Source: Homalodisca vitripennis (taxonomy: Eukaryota; Arthropoda; Insecta; Hemiptera; Cicadellidae). Taken from it: 64,000 nucleotides of DNA. The translations under genes and the position numbers were made by a program. Each line of letters opens with the position of its first letter. The stretch's first letter is position 1. The DNA lies in the NCBI RefSeq assembly GCF_021130785.1, contig NC_060213.1:100573501-100637500 (forward strand), read 5' to 3'. Shown here in pieces: positions 1-12,344 of this stretch. The notes beneath the pieces are model-generated. The model saw only the letters and a list, made by a program, of their open reading frames with translations, ran no database searches and was not told the origin of the DNA.

Positions 1-511
1 TACCATTTGGGTCTGCACAACTTATCATTTACGCTGATGCTCCGGTATTAGTAAACACCTTCTACGCAACGGTAACATTTTGACACATTGATTGGGCACC
101 ACGCAACGCTTACATTATTTATTATTTCGATCTTTGTTGCGTAGACTTAGTTAATTGTTAAATAAGTATGCTCTAATAAATCTTTTTAACCCAAAGTAAG
201 GATTTGTTATTAAGATGAGAGCCTACTCTTAAATTTCGTAGACTTAAGAGACCACCAAGTAACTTTAAGGTTTTATAGGTAAACAACTAACTTAAAGGTA
301 AATATGCAAGGCAGGAAAACGCCACACCACCAGTCGCGTAACAGACTTCGCTGAGATTACATGCATAATCTTAAGTCCGTAGTTTAATTTATTCTCAATA
401 AGACAGTCCATCATACAATAAAGAAATGTTATACCTCCCCTCTCGGTAGATAACAGGAAATTATGTCAGCCTACTCAATGGCAGGATTATGCAGGAGGGT
501 GATAGGTTTGT

Positions 512-645
512 TAGGTTGGACGCTCAACCAAATCCCGTGGTTGGACATGCACCATTATATCTCATTCTTGTATATGGAAAAGTTTTTTATTTAAACTTTA
601 ACGTCTACAGATAAATATTTCTCGAGATATCTTGCTATATGATAC
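512..645 (+). repeat. Diverged satellite/dispersed monomer (CTCAGCCAA family)
   Basis: This fragment matches the start of a repeat seen elsewhere in the window at about 899, 36653, 42964 and 51738. It has a degenerate 'acgctcaaccaaatccc' followed by 'gacatgcaccatta' and, after an AT-rich part, 'ctcgagatatct'. The usual run of GACA units is missing. It carries no coding potential. The family assignment comes only from comparing copies within this window. Confidence 0.5.
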
Positions 646-898
646 GTTCGCATATTATAAATTTTATCATTAAGTTAGCTTTCATAGCAATGATTAAATA
701 ATAAAAGTTTCTTTTTACTCTATGACATCGAGTTTCCAAACGATTATTTTTTGTATGATGAAGCAGTTACGCTACATGTATAAATATTTTAATTTTTAAA
801 ATACCATGTGTTATATTTGGTTTGTTTACGAATTTATTTATTCTAATATTTTCTCTTTATCATTCAGATTATGCTTAACACTTATGTAAAAATATTCG

Positions 899-1098
899 CT
901 AACGCTCAGCTAAATCCCATGGAAAGATATGCACAATAATCTAACACAGTTTTCCCCATATAAATATGAAGCTCAATGCCAAACTTAAGTCAAGTCTGTG
1001 GGTTATTTTGTTTTGTTGATATCTTACGGACGGACAGACAGACATAAATGAAACTTTTCTAATTCCCATTAGACATAGGCTTCACTAACGCTCAGCCA
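899..1098 (+). repeat. Satellite-like monomer, about 185 bp, with direct-repeat ends
   Basis: The sequence begins with CTAACGCTCAGC and the same motif returns at 1084, so the spacing is 185 bp. Inside are a 'cccatgg...gatatgcac' block, 'gtgggttattttgtt', a 'gatatcttacgga' block and a 'cggacagacagacataaatg' block. The same order is seen at 36653-36850. The repeated start motif at both ends suggests a relic of a tandem array rather than a transposon with inverted ends. Confidence 0.65.
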
Positions 1099-1102
1099 AT
1101 AA

Positions 1103-4100
1103 CAGATGTCTTCATACCAACATACCATTGCATCCTGCTCCATAAGGGCCATAATTTCACGGGGTGGAAAAGAGTTTTTTATTAGGAATCGTTGCAAGGG
1201 CGACAGATTGCTTCCAAGCATTCGTCAGTGACGTATACTTAGAGATTTGCCATCTTGGTCCATAATTCATAGTTCAAAATTAAGCCCAGGACTTTATGGG
1301 CATTATTTTCCTCGGAATTTCCAAGCACCTTTACTTGGATGTCGATTTATCCCTAGATAATATCCTGGTCAGTAATGATAATTTTTAGACATCCTCTCGA
1401 AAATTACTCAAAAACTCTGGATCTCCAAAAGTTTTTGACCTCCCACAATTGAAGTATCCATGCTTATCTAAAGATAGTTATATACTGCATCCAGTTGTAT
1501 TTAGCTGCACATGGCTCTGAAGGCAATTATCCAACAAGGATGCTATCTGAAGCCTTTACTTGAGTTTTAGGATTTGCTTATTAAGCATTTATATCAATTT
1601 TATTTGGGATAAATACGCACATTCCCACTCTCCTCTTTTATACCTGCACTAGACTTTAAAACTCGTATACTTCCACTGTGGCTCATCAGATTAAGGAGTC
1701 AGATGTTTGACGTCTGAAGAAGAGAACAGACCACAATCTCCGGTTTCTTAGATCTTGTTATCCTTCCAAATCATTAATCATCTATAATGGACTTTAAAGC
1801 TTTGAAACATGTTCTGAATTGTGTTTTTACTGATTTGCATGGTAGTGTGTATCTTTAAGTTGATTTTACAAAGAACTGTCACTGAGGTAAAGGAATAATC
1901 ACAGTCGTGTACATTATGTATAGTCGTGGTTTTTCCGAATTGAGAAACAAATCTGTTTTGTTAGTCTATGAGCCAGTACAGCGGATTTACTGGTTAATTA
2001 CGTAATATGCGTTTATTAGTTTCCATTCCATCTGGCTTCAAAGCAAAATTGACCCAAATATACTCACTGATAGGGTTGAGTGTTTAGAATTAATTAAAAT
2101 TTATTGTCTTGCAGATTTATGACTTTACAAGTTGACGTAGACGTATAATGGGGGTGAGTCAGAGAAACGCAGCTATTCCAATTCTCTGCCCACACAAACC
2201 AATCGTATTTCCAGGTTTTTAGCGACACCTTTTCCAGCGAATTGTGGGTGGTGACCGGTGTTTCGTGGGAGGTTCATTATGTATATAGCTCAGTTAATTT
2301 ATGTACACTGGGTTTTCGCATTACTGCTAATAGTTGTCCAAGGCCTCGTCCCGAAGCTGCCCGCTCCGTTGATTTGATTGTTATTTATGGCCAGACTACA
2401 ACATCTCATCTTTCAATTTATATTTGCATCTGACCTGTCACCGATTTTTATTGGCGTATAAATTCTGCGGCCACTACTGTATAAAGTTTGCCTTCATTCT
2501 TGTCCATTACCAAGACATCCTCTCATTCACACGTCAAGTTGATTATCATAAATGAATATTCACCGTGGTAAAGAATAGACACTTGAACGGTGGGTATGTT
2601 GGATTACCATCCGAAAGCACTAACTAACTGGTGCATTAACTACATATAATATCTGTCAATAAAATTAAAAGAGTTTGTGTGTGATACCAGTATTTACTAA
2701 GCTATAATTGGTCCAAATATGATATTTAATTGAAATGTATACCTGGCTTTTAATTTTTTTTCAGTATCTGAAAGTTTGTGAAATAAAACCTAACTTTCTT
2801 TATAGTAGAGAACCTCTTAGGCAGTCAGTGATATACTGATTCTGTATAGTGAATGTAATCAATTTTAAAGTAGAAAATTACAACTAGTAGATAAATTCAA
2901 AGGCTTTTAATATTCAATGCATTTATCCTACGAAAAAGGTCTTTAGCTCATTTTATTCTTCCACCATTATTTCTATGTATCTATGTTGCTAGTTTATATT
3001 GGCATAGTAGATGTCATGTTTGTTTTAACTTGTAAGGTAAAACAAAGTTTATTTGGACTGCGTTCAACCTTGACTATACCCAGTCAAACACAGGCTTGTA
3101 AAACACGTTTATGATAAAACAGGATTCTTAAGAGGCTGCCTCCTTAAAACACTAAATAACCAAAGTAACGATTACGCCAAATTAGCAGATCTCCTTGGGA
3201 GACCCAGCAACTGGCCATCTCACCTCAGTATAAACTAAATTACCTCTCCTATCGCCTCAAGGATCCCAAAATTCCGTAAAAGGCAAGTCCATGAAAGTGA
3301 CCTTAATGAGGACTATTCGTAAATGGCCAACGTAGTAGAATACTGTTATGCCCAAATATACAATTCAGAACCACAGTTTGAGTTATTGTATATCATAAAT
3401 ATTTTATTTTATATTATTCATATAATTCAAGAACCCAGCAGTGTTAGTTATACAATAGGTTGTGAGGCTAGAGGTTGTAAAATAATACTACTCCAGAAAA
3501 TTCCACTTTTTATATAACCAACCAGCTAAGCGTCAATCATTTGAAAGCAATCGACAATTTAAAAAGTTAGGGTAAATTTAAATGATCGCACCGCACTACC
3601 CATACCTCCATTATCAATAGAACTTGTCCCATTATATCTAAAATTACGAAATACGTAATTAATTTAGTTGTATATCTTTAGAGAAATTTGTTGCTGTTTG
3701 TATTTTAAGATTTGAGGATCATATAAAGTACTATCTTTGACAATCTAGGTTCGTACGTGAAATATATTACAACTATAAGTGTCTACAGTAATAAATATCA
3801 TTAAATGTAGATTTTCAGTTATACCAACAATACACTGCTAGTACGACTTGTACAGCTGAGGTTGAATTTGTATATTGCTCGGACTAGATCACGCCCTATA
3901 TCTAACACTGTAGCGTAAAACCTAGAACGTAAATATTACGAAGGCAAACGCAGCGCCGCCAGTAACGCCAAGCACATTTACGTCAGTGCTACCCACAACT
4001 GTTACACAATCCCAGACAATCTACTGCCTCCACGGAAGCGAGTACGGCGCTATTAACGCTAACTGCGTTACTTTAATGAAATACCTATTCTAGGGAGACA

Positions 4101-4255
4101 CTTGAGGCTATAGACAACGCAACGTAGATGTCCTTGCACGGCAGGAATGTCGATTCCAACGTCGCGTCGCGTACGTATGACGTCCTCGCACTAATAATGC
4201 GACCCGGGACATTTCAGTGATATAGACAGTTATAGCCACAGAGGTATACAAACAA

Positions 4256-4256
<1 letters not shown>
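1103..4256. other. AT-rich intergenic stretch, no gene recognised
   Basis: Both strands carry only short open frames of about 60 codons with no recognisable motif. There is no clear repeat unit or RNA gene. The short open frame at 2242-2433 lacks any family signature. Confidence 0.6.

Positions 4257-4312
<56 letters not shown>
4257..4312. repeat. (CA)28 dinucleotide microsatellite
   Basis: An uninterrupted run of 28 CA units. Read on the other strand it produces an artificial Val-Cys repeat in an open frame, which is not a gene. Confidence 0.98.
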
Positions 4313-4316
<4 letters not shown>

Positions 4317-7300
4317 TGTGTAACACAGCTTCTATTGAATCCAAAGGTGATTAAGCCCATTAAAACCACTATAACTCCTTGTCTTGCGATTACAGTCTCA
4401 ATGCTCCATGTACAAACAAACATTCTTCAAGGGGTAATGAAGCTAGAATAGCCCTTATTGCACATCACTTCAGGAGCTATTCTCGTGTACAAGGTCACAG
4501 AGCATTCCTGCCAGGCGTCCGTCTGGGAGAAGGAATTTACCGGTTTTCCCGTTTAGCAACTCCTGGATTGTTTCCTTTTAACATTTATGGGTTATTCCCT
4601 CAAGTAGCCCATTAGTGTGCGTATCACTCTGGGAAGAATTTCCTGAGATCACTCATGAAAAGTGCTAAAATCTGTGGCTGTAAAAGGAAGCAGTGCGTCA
4701 CGATGTTGTTATAGCTTGCGTCAATAGGGCAAATGCAAAGTGGTTTTGATAAAAACCACAACTGATAGTCTAATCCTCAGGTTTTATGTGGCACTTTGTT
4801 TTATTATGGTTATAAGCAACTTTTGCGCTCATAGCGATTTATTGATCTTCGTAGATACAGGTACAAAATAGTAAGAATCATTGCTCTTTAATTGCGTCTT
4901 TGTTGAAATTGTAGTAAAGCAAACGAGTAGCTATTAAATGTTATTTTCCGTTTTGAGGAAGACACTCACCTAATATTATATAGATTATCTAGACCTATTC
5001 AATAAATTTTGTATTAAGATAGATCTGTAATGGCACGTTTCCGATTAGCAGATAATTAAGTGCTATAGCAATCAATGGTGTCAGTTTGACAAAACTATTC
5101 AGTTAAAAATTTATACAATTTATTCTACCACCGTTTAATATTATTATTATAGTAGATATCCAGAGGATTCGGGCAGAAAAATACACATTTAAAATATTTA
5201 ACTCGCCTGTGAATACTGAGGACAAATTGTACAGCAGTGATATCTCCCGCTGCTTCTAGAGGTTGATAAATTACGCCGCCGATATCCACCAGATCCGTAC
5301 AAGTAGGGGTTCAATATTTCCTTCGCCGCACACGGCCACCTATCAGCAACGGCCACCCGTCGTAGCCTTCGACAGAAGATGGATGCGACTTTTGCGCCAT
5401 TTTACCACCATAAAGTAAATTTATCGCGGGTATAGCCACGGAGTAGTAAATCTTGTGATGGTCTCTCGCCTTGACGTCTCAGCGCCGCCGGTAACCTTTG
5501 TATAGTTCTGGTCAAGTATAATTGTGTGTCTTCGACGGGGCCTTGAGCTGTTTGAAACTGTATTGGCGAAGGATACAAATACATTAAAACCTTTCAAACA
5601 GTTTTCTGCGGTAAAATAAACAATTTGAAGTATCATTTATTATATAATCTGGTTTTTAGCGATTTCCCAATGGTAATGAGTTGTTACAATAATTCTTGTG
5701 GCAATAATTGAAATTTAAACCATTCGTAGCCCTTTCAATGCGTTCTGAGGTTTTAAAACTGCATATACTTGTAATTAATCTTAATATATTGTGTTATATT
5801 ACATTCTTCATTAGAATTAACTTAAAACAAAGGGAACAAAATAACACTAAGGGAAGGGCTTGATGGTTTTTAATTTTCATAAAATGAAGCTTTGAAACTT
5901 TTTTGTTTGCATAATTTTATAAAATCTAGAGCGTATAAAAATTAATTTTTAATTTCAACAGGAATTAAAACGTTTCAAAATTCTATAAATCATTCGCAGA
6001 AACTTGCAGCTTTTAAATTAGTCAAGTTTTAAGCGAAAGTCACTTTTAAATTGAGATTTTGAACTAATATATTTGTTCATATTTTGATTTAGTGCATTGA
6101 AAATTAGTGTTCTGCGAAGACTTATAAAAATAGTTCAATCTATTTAGTATTATAATAGATTATTCTAAAATGTGTTATATAAAATCGTATAAAAGTTTTA
6201 TAATCATTTCTGGTATTTCATGGGAGCCATAAGAAAATTGTTTCATTCTCCTACATCACAGCTTTTTCATACTGCCTTTAAAGAACAATAATGGAAATTT
6301 GGAAACCTCAGAAATTATAACACTGAATGCCTTTACCTAAGTTACCGCATAAAGTAACTTGAAAGCTACTGTCTTTCTGTTTTTCCCCTCTTAAATTAAA
6401 AGCTAGAAACTACTTAAACCGCATACAGTTCTGGAATGAATACAGTAAATTATATTACAGGAGAGATAGGCGCAAAGTCGGTTTTTTCTGAAAGTTCAGG
6501 GCTTCACCAAATTGGCGTTACATTTATATTGTCTTACAAAAATTTATAAAATTTCTTAAGAACTGCTTAACAAAATTTTTTTGAAATTTTGCTTAGACTT
6601 TAATGTATCTCAAGGGTGTTTACTACAAAAATGCGTCGCTTCCCGACTGTACAACTCAGGCCTATATCGCCTTTAACCTTAGATATTCAAACATCCGGAA
6701 CTGGTCCTTTAGAAAGGGCCACTTATGAAATCTTTGTTACGTTGAGGAGAAAAGTTTAACAACTTTTGATTAGTCGTTGGTGGTCTATATTTATGGGAAT
6801 CCACTGCAACACATTAGCCCTTCAGGACACGTGTCCACCGTCTCGACACTTTCCCACAAAAAACAGAGCGCAAGCTTTCGAATTTTGATAGTTATTTTCT
6901 TGTTTGATACTTTATCGATACTTAAAATTCACCCCAAAAACTTGGCTCCCATAGGGTGTATGGCACTATTCAAATACAGTTGCCTATTGCTCTTGAAACC
7001 AAGAGCTTCCAAGAAATAAGTAAGAACAAAATTTATATAAAAAATACCAATTATGATTTATGTTAGAAAATACCAGAGATAAGAATTTAACACAAATGCA
7101 GAAGGAAGCATTGGCGCTTTTATTGGTTGAGGCTGGTAAACGAACTTTGAGTCTATGCAGGAAAATAGTTGAGTATTTTAACGTAAATGTAAATATCCGC
7201 CATATTAAAACATTTTATTGGTTAAGACTGTCTAACGAATTCATCCAAATACAGTCAGATATCCAGACCAAACTTGGTACAGATATCAATGCATACTATA

Positions 7301-9235
7301 TAATGTACGGTACATTTTATTTACACAATTTTGGATTTTACTATCGTGGCTTGGTTTAAGGGGGCCATAATCGGAAACTATGCACAAATCTTCCGAAAAT
7401 TCCATTACTATAGTGATTGAAATAGGTAGAATTTTATGGAATCTACCTAATACGGTTTTCATAGTAAGTAATAGTATTCTCTTACAAATAGACTATAGCA
7501 ATCTACTTATAATACATTCACATTTTTAAATTGATGACGATTCTCATTGACTAAATTATGATTTAAACCACTTTGTATTCTACAGATTGCATATTAGGTC
7601 CTAGTCAGCTGGGTTATAATGAGAATTCTTTGAGGGATATCAAAAGTAATGTTCCCTTTTTACGCGACATATTCTTAAGTAAAATTACTTAATTGTACTA
7701 TAATGGAGAATTTCAGGATAAAGGCAGCACAAACGATGCACATAAATTAAAATCCTCTTAAGTAAATGTTTAATTGGTACCTTCTTCCATGTTTGCAGTT
7801 GGTATTTTAATTACTTGTGCGGGGAGGAAGTTGGACAATAGATAACCTTTAGCTGGTACTTAGGAAACGGTGGTAAGGAGACAACATATAGAGACTCTCA
7901 GCCAATTAACATCCATTTCGGTCCACCACACCTGTGGGGGCCGAGGAAGGAGGGGATGTGGACCAGAGGTGTTGGTACTGGGAGCAAGGTGATAGCTATA
8001 AAAGGCGTTTATTGTGCTGGCCGGTTATTATTCTAATGGTATCATTAGGGGTAATAGAGGGGCGGCAAAAAGTGCGTCACGCCGAGAACAGGCATTCTCA
8101 ACAAGAGAACTCCATTTGCCTTGTGCCCTTGGAACCTCGACGAACTTGGTCACCTCTGTGGACCAGCAGAGTGGACGACGACAGTGGTGGTTCAGATGCG
8201 AAACGTCACTATAGATGACTCACTCAGTGTCGGATATGATCTTGTCTTGTCGGCCGGCGAATCAGGTTGGCTCTGCCATCTATGGAGAAATTTTCTATCT
8301 TTTGAGCCACGAGGCTGATGATCCCAGAGCATTTCTCTCCTGGAAGATTGATTTGAACAGTCCCGTCCGTGTTTACGAGGAGATAGTAATACACCAAACT
8401 AAACCCCAGTTATGAATTGTAATTTAGTTGTATAATTTTACAGTGTATAAGGGTTTAGAATATTAATTAAACTGACAGAAATTTTAGAGAAACAATTATA
8501 CAATTGAACCGTGCGGCTAGCAATTCAACAAATAGTTAAAAACAATAGGTGTTTGAATGTGGCTATGAAATCACGCTACCAAACTTAAAAACAATAATAT
8601 ATATTTTTATTGCATTACTTTTTATCATTATATTGGTTATACCAATGAAATGACACAATAATATATTTATTAAATGTCTTTATATAAATTGATCGCCTGA
8701 TCTAATAATGCATCACCAGTTAAACATTTCTAGGTAATACCCGCACATGAAATCTGCCATTTTCTGATTAAGCTGGGAGGGTCATTTTTCTTTAAATTAG
8801 TCACTTCGTTTTCTAATAATATATTTTCATTTCATTTATGATTGAAATTTTTAAACAAACAAAAACAAAAAAATAAAAGTAGAGTCTAACTACATATATA
8901 AATATATGGTCAGATCTCAAGCCTCCAAAATGTATCGTTTGATCTCCATTCTTTAACACAATTTGCATAGGGACAATAAGATAAACCCCAGTGAAGGACT
9001 CAACGACAAGGTCCTGTCCCCAGTCGGCGACCGGACAATATGAATTGTGAGGCTTGTGAATGGACGACACCATACATTCACATCGTGTGTGGGGAGTGCG
9101 CCATTCATACTGCGTGAACGACAAGCGTGTTAATATTGCGAGGAAGTGCTCGTATACACGTTTACAGTTGTGCTTTACGTGGCTGTGACAAATGACCTTG
9201 GGGCGAGCCTCTATAATGAAACGTAAGCCGCGGAG
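4313..9235. other. Intergenic stretch, no supported gene
   Basis: Several open frames of 60-100 codons exist, at 7060-7359 (+), 7934-8415 (+, overlapping frames) and 8813-9124 (-). None shows a recognised domain, a start context or neighbouring splice signals. The 7.9-8.4 kb part is richer in G and C than its surroundings, so a decayed element or untranslated exon there cannot be excluded. Confidence 0.5.
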
Positions 9236-9285
9236 CGAGTTGGATATCGTCGGCTATTTATCCTGCAGCTCGCTGTTGTGTGAAT

Positions 9286-9350
9286 AGAGAATATAAATCG
9301 AGGAGTCGGCCCACACGCTCTCACAGACACGGCAACTTGCATAAGTAAGA
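9286..9350 (+). promoter_or_regulatory. Possible TATA core promoter and short 5' exon
   Basis: TATAAA lies at 9292-9297. About 31 bases downstream is TCACAG (A at 9323), a usable but non-consensus initiator. A GTAAGA splice-donor-like site follows at 9345. The surrounding 9.2-9.4 kb is richer in CpG than its flanks. The spacing is what a TATA/initiator pair should have, but each element is short enough to occur by chance. No coding exon was tied to it. Confidence 0.2.
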
Positions 9351-9436
9351 CTTACCGAGCTCGGCGATCCCATAGTCGCAGGTCGCAGACGTGCACTCTC
9401 AATTTACTGCTTATTGTTTACGGTTTCTTTTAATGG

Positions 9437-10185
9437 CTGGATGATTTTTCTTGACAGCGAGCCTGATCGATTGATGCCTTATTTTATAAGAAGTTCTTTA
9501 TAAACCTACCTAATGGTGTATTTGGAGTTGTGCATATAACTTTTGCGCGAAGTTGACTGACAGGATGATTTTTCTTGACGGCAAGCCTGATCGATTGATG
9601 CTTTATTTTACAAGAAGTTCTTTATAAACCTACCTAATGATTTAGTTGGAGTTGTGCATATAACTTTTGCGCGAAGTTGACTGACAGGATTATTTTTCTT
9701 GACGGCAAGCCTGATCGATTGATGCTTTATTTTACAAGTTCTTTATAAACCTACCTAATGGTTTAGTTGGAGTTGTGCATATAACTTTTGCGCGAAGGTG
9801 ACTGACAGGATGATTTTTCTTGACGGCAAGCCTGATCGATTGATGCTTTATTTTACAAGAAGTTCTTTATAAACCTACCTAATGATTTAGTTGGAGTTGT
9901 GCATATAACTTTTGCGCGAAGATGACTGACAGGATGATTTTTCTTGACAGCGAGCCTGATCGATTGTTGCTTTATTTTATGAGATGTTCTTTAAAAACCT
10001 ATCTAATGGTGTATTTGGAGTTGTGCATATAACTTTTGCGCGAAGTTGACTGACAGGATGATTTTTCTTGACGGCAAGCCTGACCGATTGATGTTTTATT
10101 ACAAACTAAGTTCTTCATAAACCTACCTAATGGTTTATTTGGAGTTTTTTAAAGAACTTTTGCGTGAAGGTGACCGGATTTTTCT
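9437..10185 (+). repeat. Minisatellite, about six copies of a 124-bp unit
   Basis: The anchor ATGATTTTTCTTGAC (ATTATTTTTCTTGAC in one unit) recurs at 9441, 9565, 9689, 9810, 9934 and 10058, giving spacings of 124, 124, 121, 124 and 124. A decayed partial unit ends near 10185. Each unit also carries 'gcctgatcgattgatg', 'aaacctacctaatg' and 'gttgtgcatataacttttgcg'. Variants such as 'gacagcgagcc' versus 'gacggcaagcc' occur in units 1 and 5 versus the others, so the units have a higher-order history. There is no coding capacity. Confidence 0.95.
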
Positions 10186-10365
10186 TAATGTTTTTCAATT
10201 ACACAAAAAATCAGCAGCTAACGGTTTTAATAACCGGTATATGATCTCTCTTCCTCAGGTGAATAACTAGTCTAACACAACTGCGAGCTTGCTTGAAACG
10301 TAGTATTAATGAGATTTTGTATAACTAGACAATGGCAAATGTCCGGAATAGGATTTTCACTTTCA
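10175..10365. mobile_element. Decayed foldback element relic
   Basis: The left part contains 'ggatttttc', then 'cttcctcaggtgaataact' and 'taacaca'. The right part contains 'caatggcaaatgtccgg' followed by 'aggatttt'. These match, in order, the two arms of the foldback elements at 44495-45066 and 32095-32530. This copy is much shorter and internally deleted. It directly follows the last minisatellite unit. Confidence 0.45.
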
Positions 10366-10369
10366 GAAT

Positions 10370-11685
10370 CATTCCATCGTCACAAAAACTCTGAACAAAG
10401 TATGCTGTTGCGTGCATGTCCAACAAAACAATAAGTTTTCTTTGTTTTCCAAAATTTTCATAAAACAAAATTTTACAAATTTTACGAATCTAATGCTTCA
10501 TTAGAATGAATGGTGGAAATTACCATATTATACCACATTCCCAAACAAAATATTATTGTAAAGTAACAAAATACGAATGTGGATTCTTAGAGGTGAAATG
10601 CCATAACTGACACCACATAGAAGGATTTATTTTTACAAACCTACGATGAAGATAATTCAGAAATAAATCTATATAATTTATTTTGTCTGCTTAAGTCTTG
10701 GTATTTCAAACGTGTTTTTTTCCATAAATACAGTTTTTTTAATTTAAATATTTTAGTTTTCTTTCAAAAATATAGTTTTAATTGAAGTCGTTTACATGTT
10801 CACGGTACCATGTAGAGCCGATAGGATATCTACGTTCACTATATAATTCTAAACCTAACATATGTTTTCAAAGCACTAATAGTTTCGTAGTCGTTGGAGT
10901 ACACAACCAAGGAACAATTATTAAATTTAGTGCTATTTATGTGGCTAAGGTGTAACATTTTAGATAACACAACACAAACATGTATTTTCCTATCAATTTT
11001 CGCAACACATGATTTTGCTCTAAAAAAGTAACAAGTGACAAGGTCAAGCTTAAGGAAGTAGAATCTCTCTTGTGGAATACAGTTACCGAATTGGAGATTT
11101 AATCCAAGTTGAACACTTGCGAAAATGGGACATTTTTCGATAGTAAAGGTAAGATTAGGGTAGGTCTGCAGGCAAATGTACTAATGCCGAGATTCACCCA
11201 CACCACCTAAGATCTGGTCGAAATAAGTCCACTAATGAGTTCTATCTCCCAACATAAAAACTGGGCTTTTCTGTGTTGCTTAGCCTTTCTTATCCAGCTA
11301 AAATATGGGATAATGCCCTTTTAAGTCAGATATTTTTAAGCTCTATACGGGGCTTCTCTGAAATTTATAAACGAGTTTCATTTACGCCACTAGACATTTC
11401 TAACTAAGTTTAACAATGGACTAGCCAGCTAATAAAGAATTAGCTCGATACAAAATAGGCATGATATTCCTCTAAATCACTATCCAGACCCATAAATATC
11501 AACCTAAAACTCAGTACCAAGCTACACTTAATGCATCTCCGGTTATACCAGGTATCTTGCCTCAAGTTAAAATTGGGTAAAATGTCTCGGAAAACCTTTT
11601 AGGAATCTCAAGGTCACTCTGGATAGGCTGAATAAGAAACCATAAAGGATACTGACCATCTGACTGTCACTATTTCTAGTGACTG
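10370..11685. other. Intergenic stretch, nothing recognised
   Basis: AT-rich sequence with no open frame above about 60 codons, no tandem repeat and no motif that I can assign. Confidence 0.6.
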
Positions 11686-11688
11686 CCA

Positions 11689-11712
11689 TTTTTTTTTTTT
11701 TTTTTTTTTTTT
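11689..11712. repeat. Poly-T run (T24)
   Basis: A run of 24 thymines followed by AGG. It may be the poly-A tail of a minus-strand retroposed insert, but no body sequence could be recognised beside it. Confidence 0.9.
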
Positions 11713-11823
11713 AGGTAAATCGAAGCCAGAATCCTTTTGTGCGTGGTGGGTTATGGCGAGGTTTGCTAGAACTCTTAAAACACTTGATACTAGATTCCTA
11801 CTCTAACTATATTAGTGTGATTG

Positions 11824-12280
11824 TTATTTTCTTATTTATTTATTTTATTTTTTTCTTAGGACAAGAAGCTTATAAATTGCACTTAATCCTGTAAGAACCT
11901 TTGCGCTGCTTCCGGAGTGACAGGATATTCAGGGTGGATAAGGTTAGGGAGTAGGGGCCGCCTCCTATCGATATCCATGAGGAAGAATTAGGGTACTATA
12001 TCTCAAAGCCATGTCTCCCAGGAAGAAGGGTAGGCCAGCTCTCCGATCAAAGTAGGCAGAGGGTGGCACACCCTTGTTGAGGCTAGCAAGAACCTGTGAG
12101 GTTAGGGAACAAACCCCACCAACTCCAACAGTCATCTCCCACAGTAGACTAGACCTATCGAATTGCCCATAAATCCCAGAATCTCGACTTTTGCGGTTAG
12201 TGATGTGCCGCTCCTGGACATCCATAAGTGCCCAGATTGAAGTGACCCATCGGTTTTTGCTGTGCCCAGTGGTAGGTTCA
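11824..12280 (-). mobile_element. LINE 3' end, minus strand, decayed ORF C-terminus
   Basis: Read on the minus strand, degenerate coding sequence ends in EYPVTPEAAQRFL-Q-D followed by a TAA stop. Then come about 40 bases including 'agcttcttgtcctaag' and an A-rich tail of AAAT-like units (11824-11860). A second copy at 45495-45605 keeps the same C-terminal residues, the same stop and the same tail. That is how the 3' end of a non-LTR retrotransposon behaves. Upstream, the frame is broken into pieces covering roughly 11965-12380. I do not know its clade. The stop and tail are seen; assigning the upstream part is inference. Confidence 0.55.
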
Positions 12281-12344
12281 ACTGGAAGGTATATAAACCA
12301 CCCAAAAGTGATCTCTGCTGCGTTAGTGTGTTAGTTGGTATCAA

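Noticed and set aside
4108..4344. Open frame with a long Val-Cys repeat
   Set aside because: It is simply the (CA)28 microsatellite read on the other strand.
7060..7359. 99-codon plus-strand open frame beginning M-L-E-N-T-R-D-K
   Set aside because: Starts after a poor ATG context within AT-rich DNA. No motif or homologous family could be recognised.
8813..9124. 103-codon minus-strand open frame
   Set aside because: The C-terminal third is AT-rich low-complexity and the rest shows no domain. No exon boundaries were evident.
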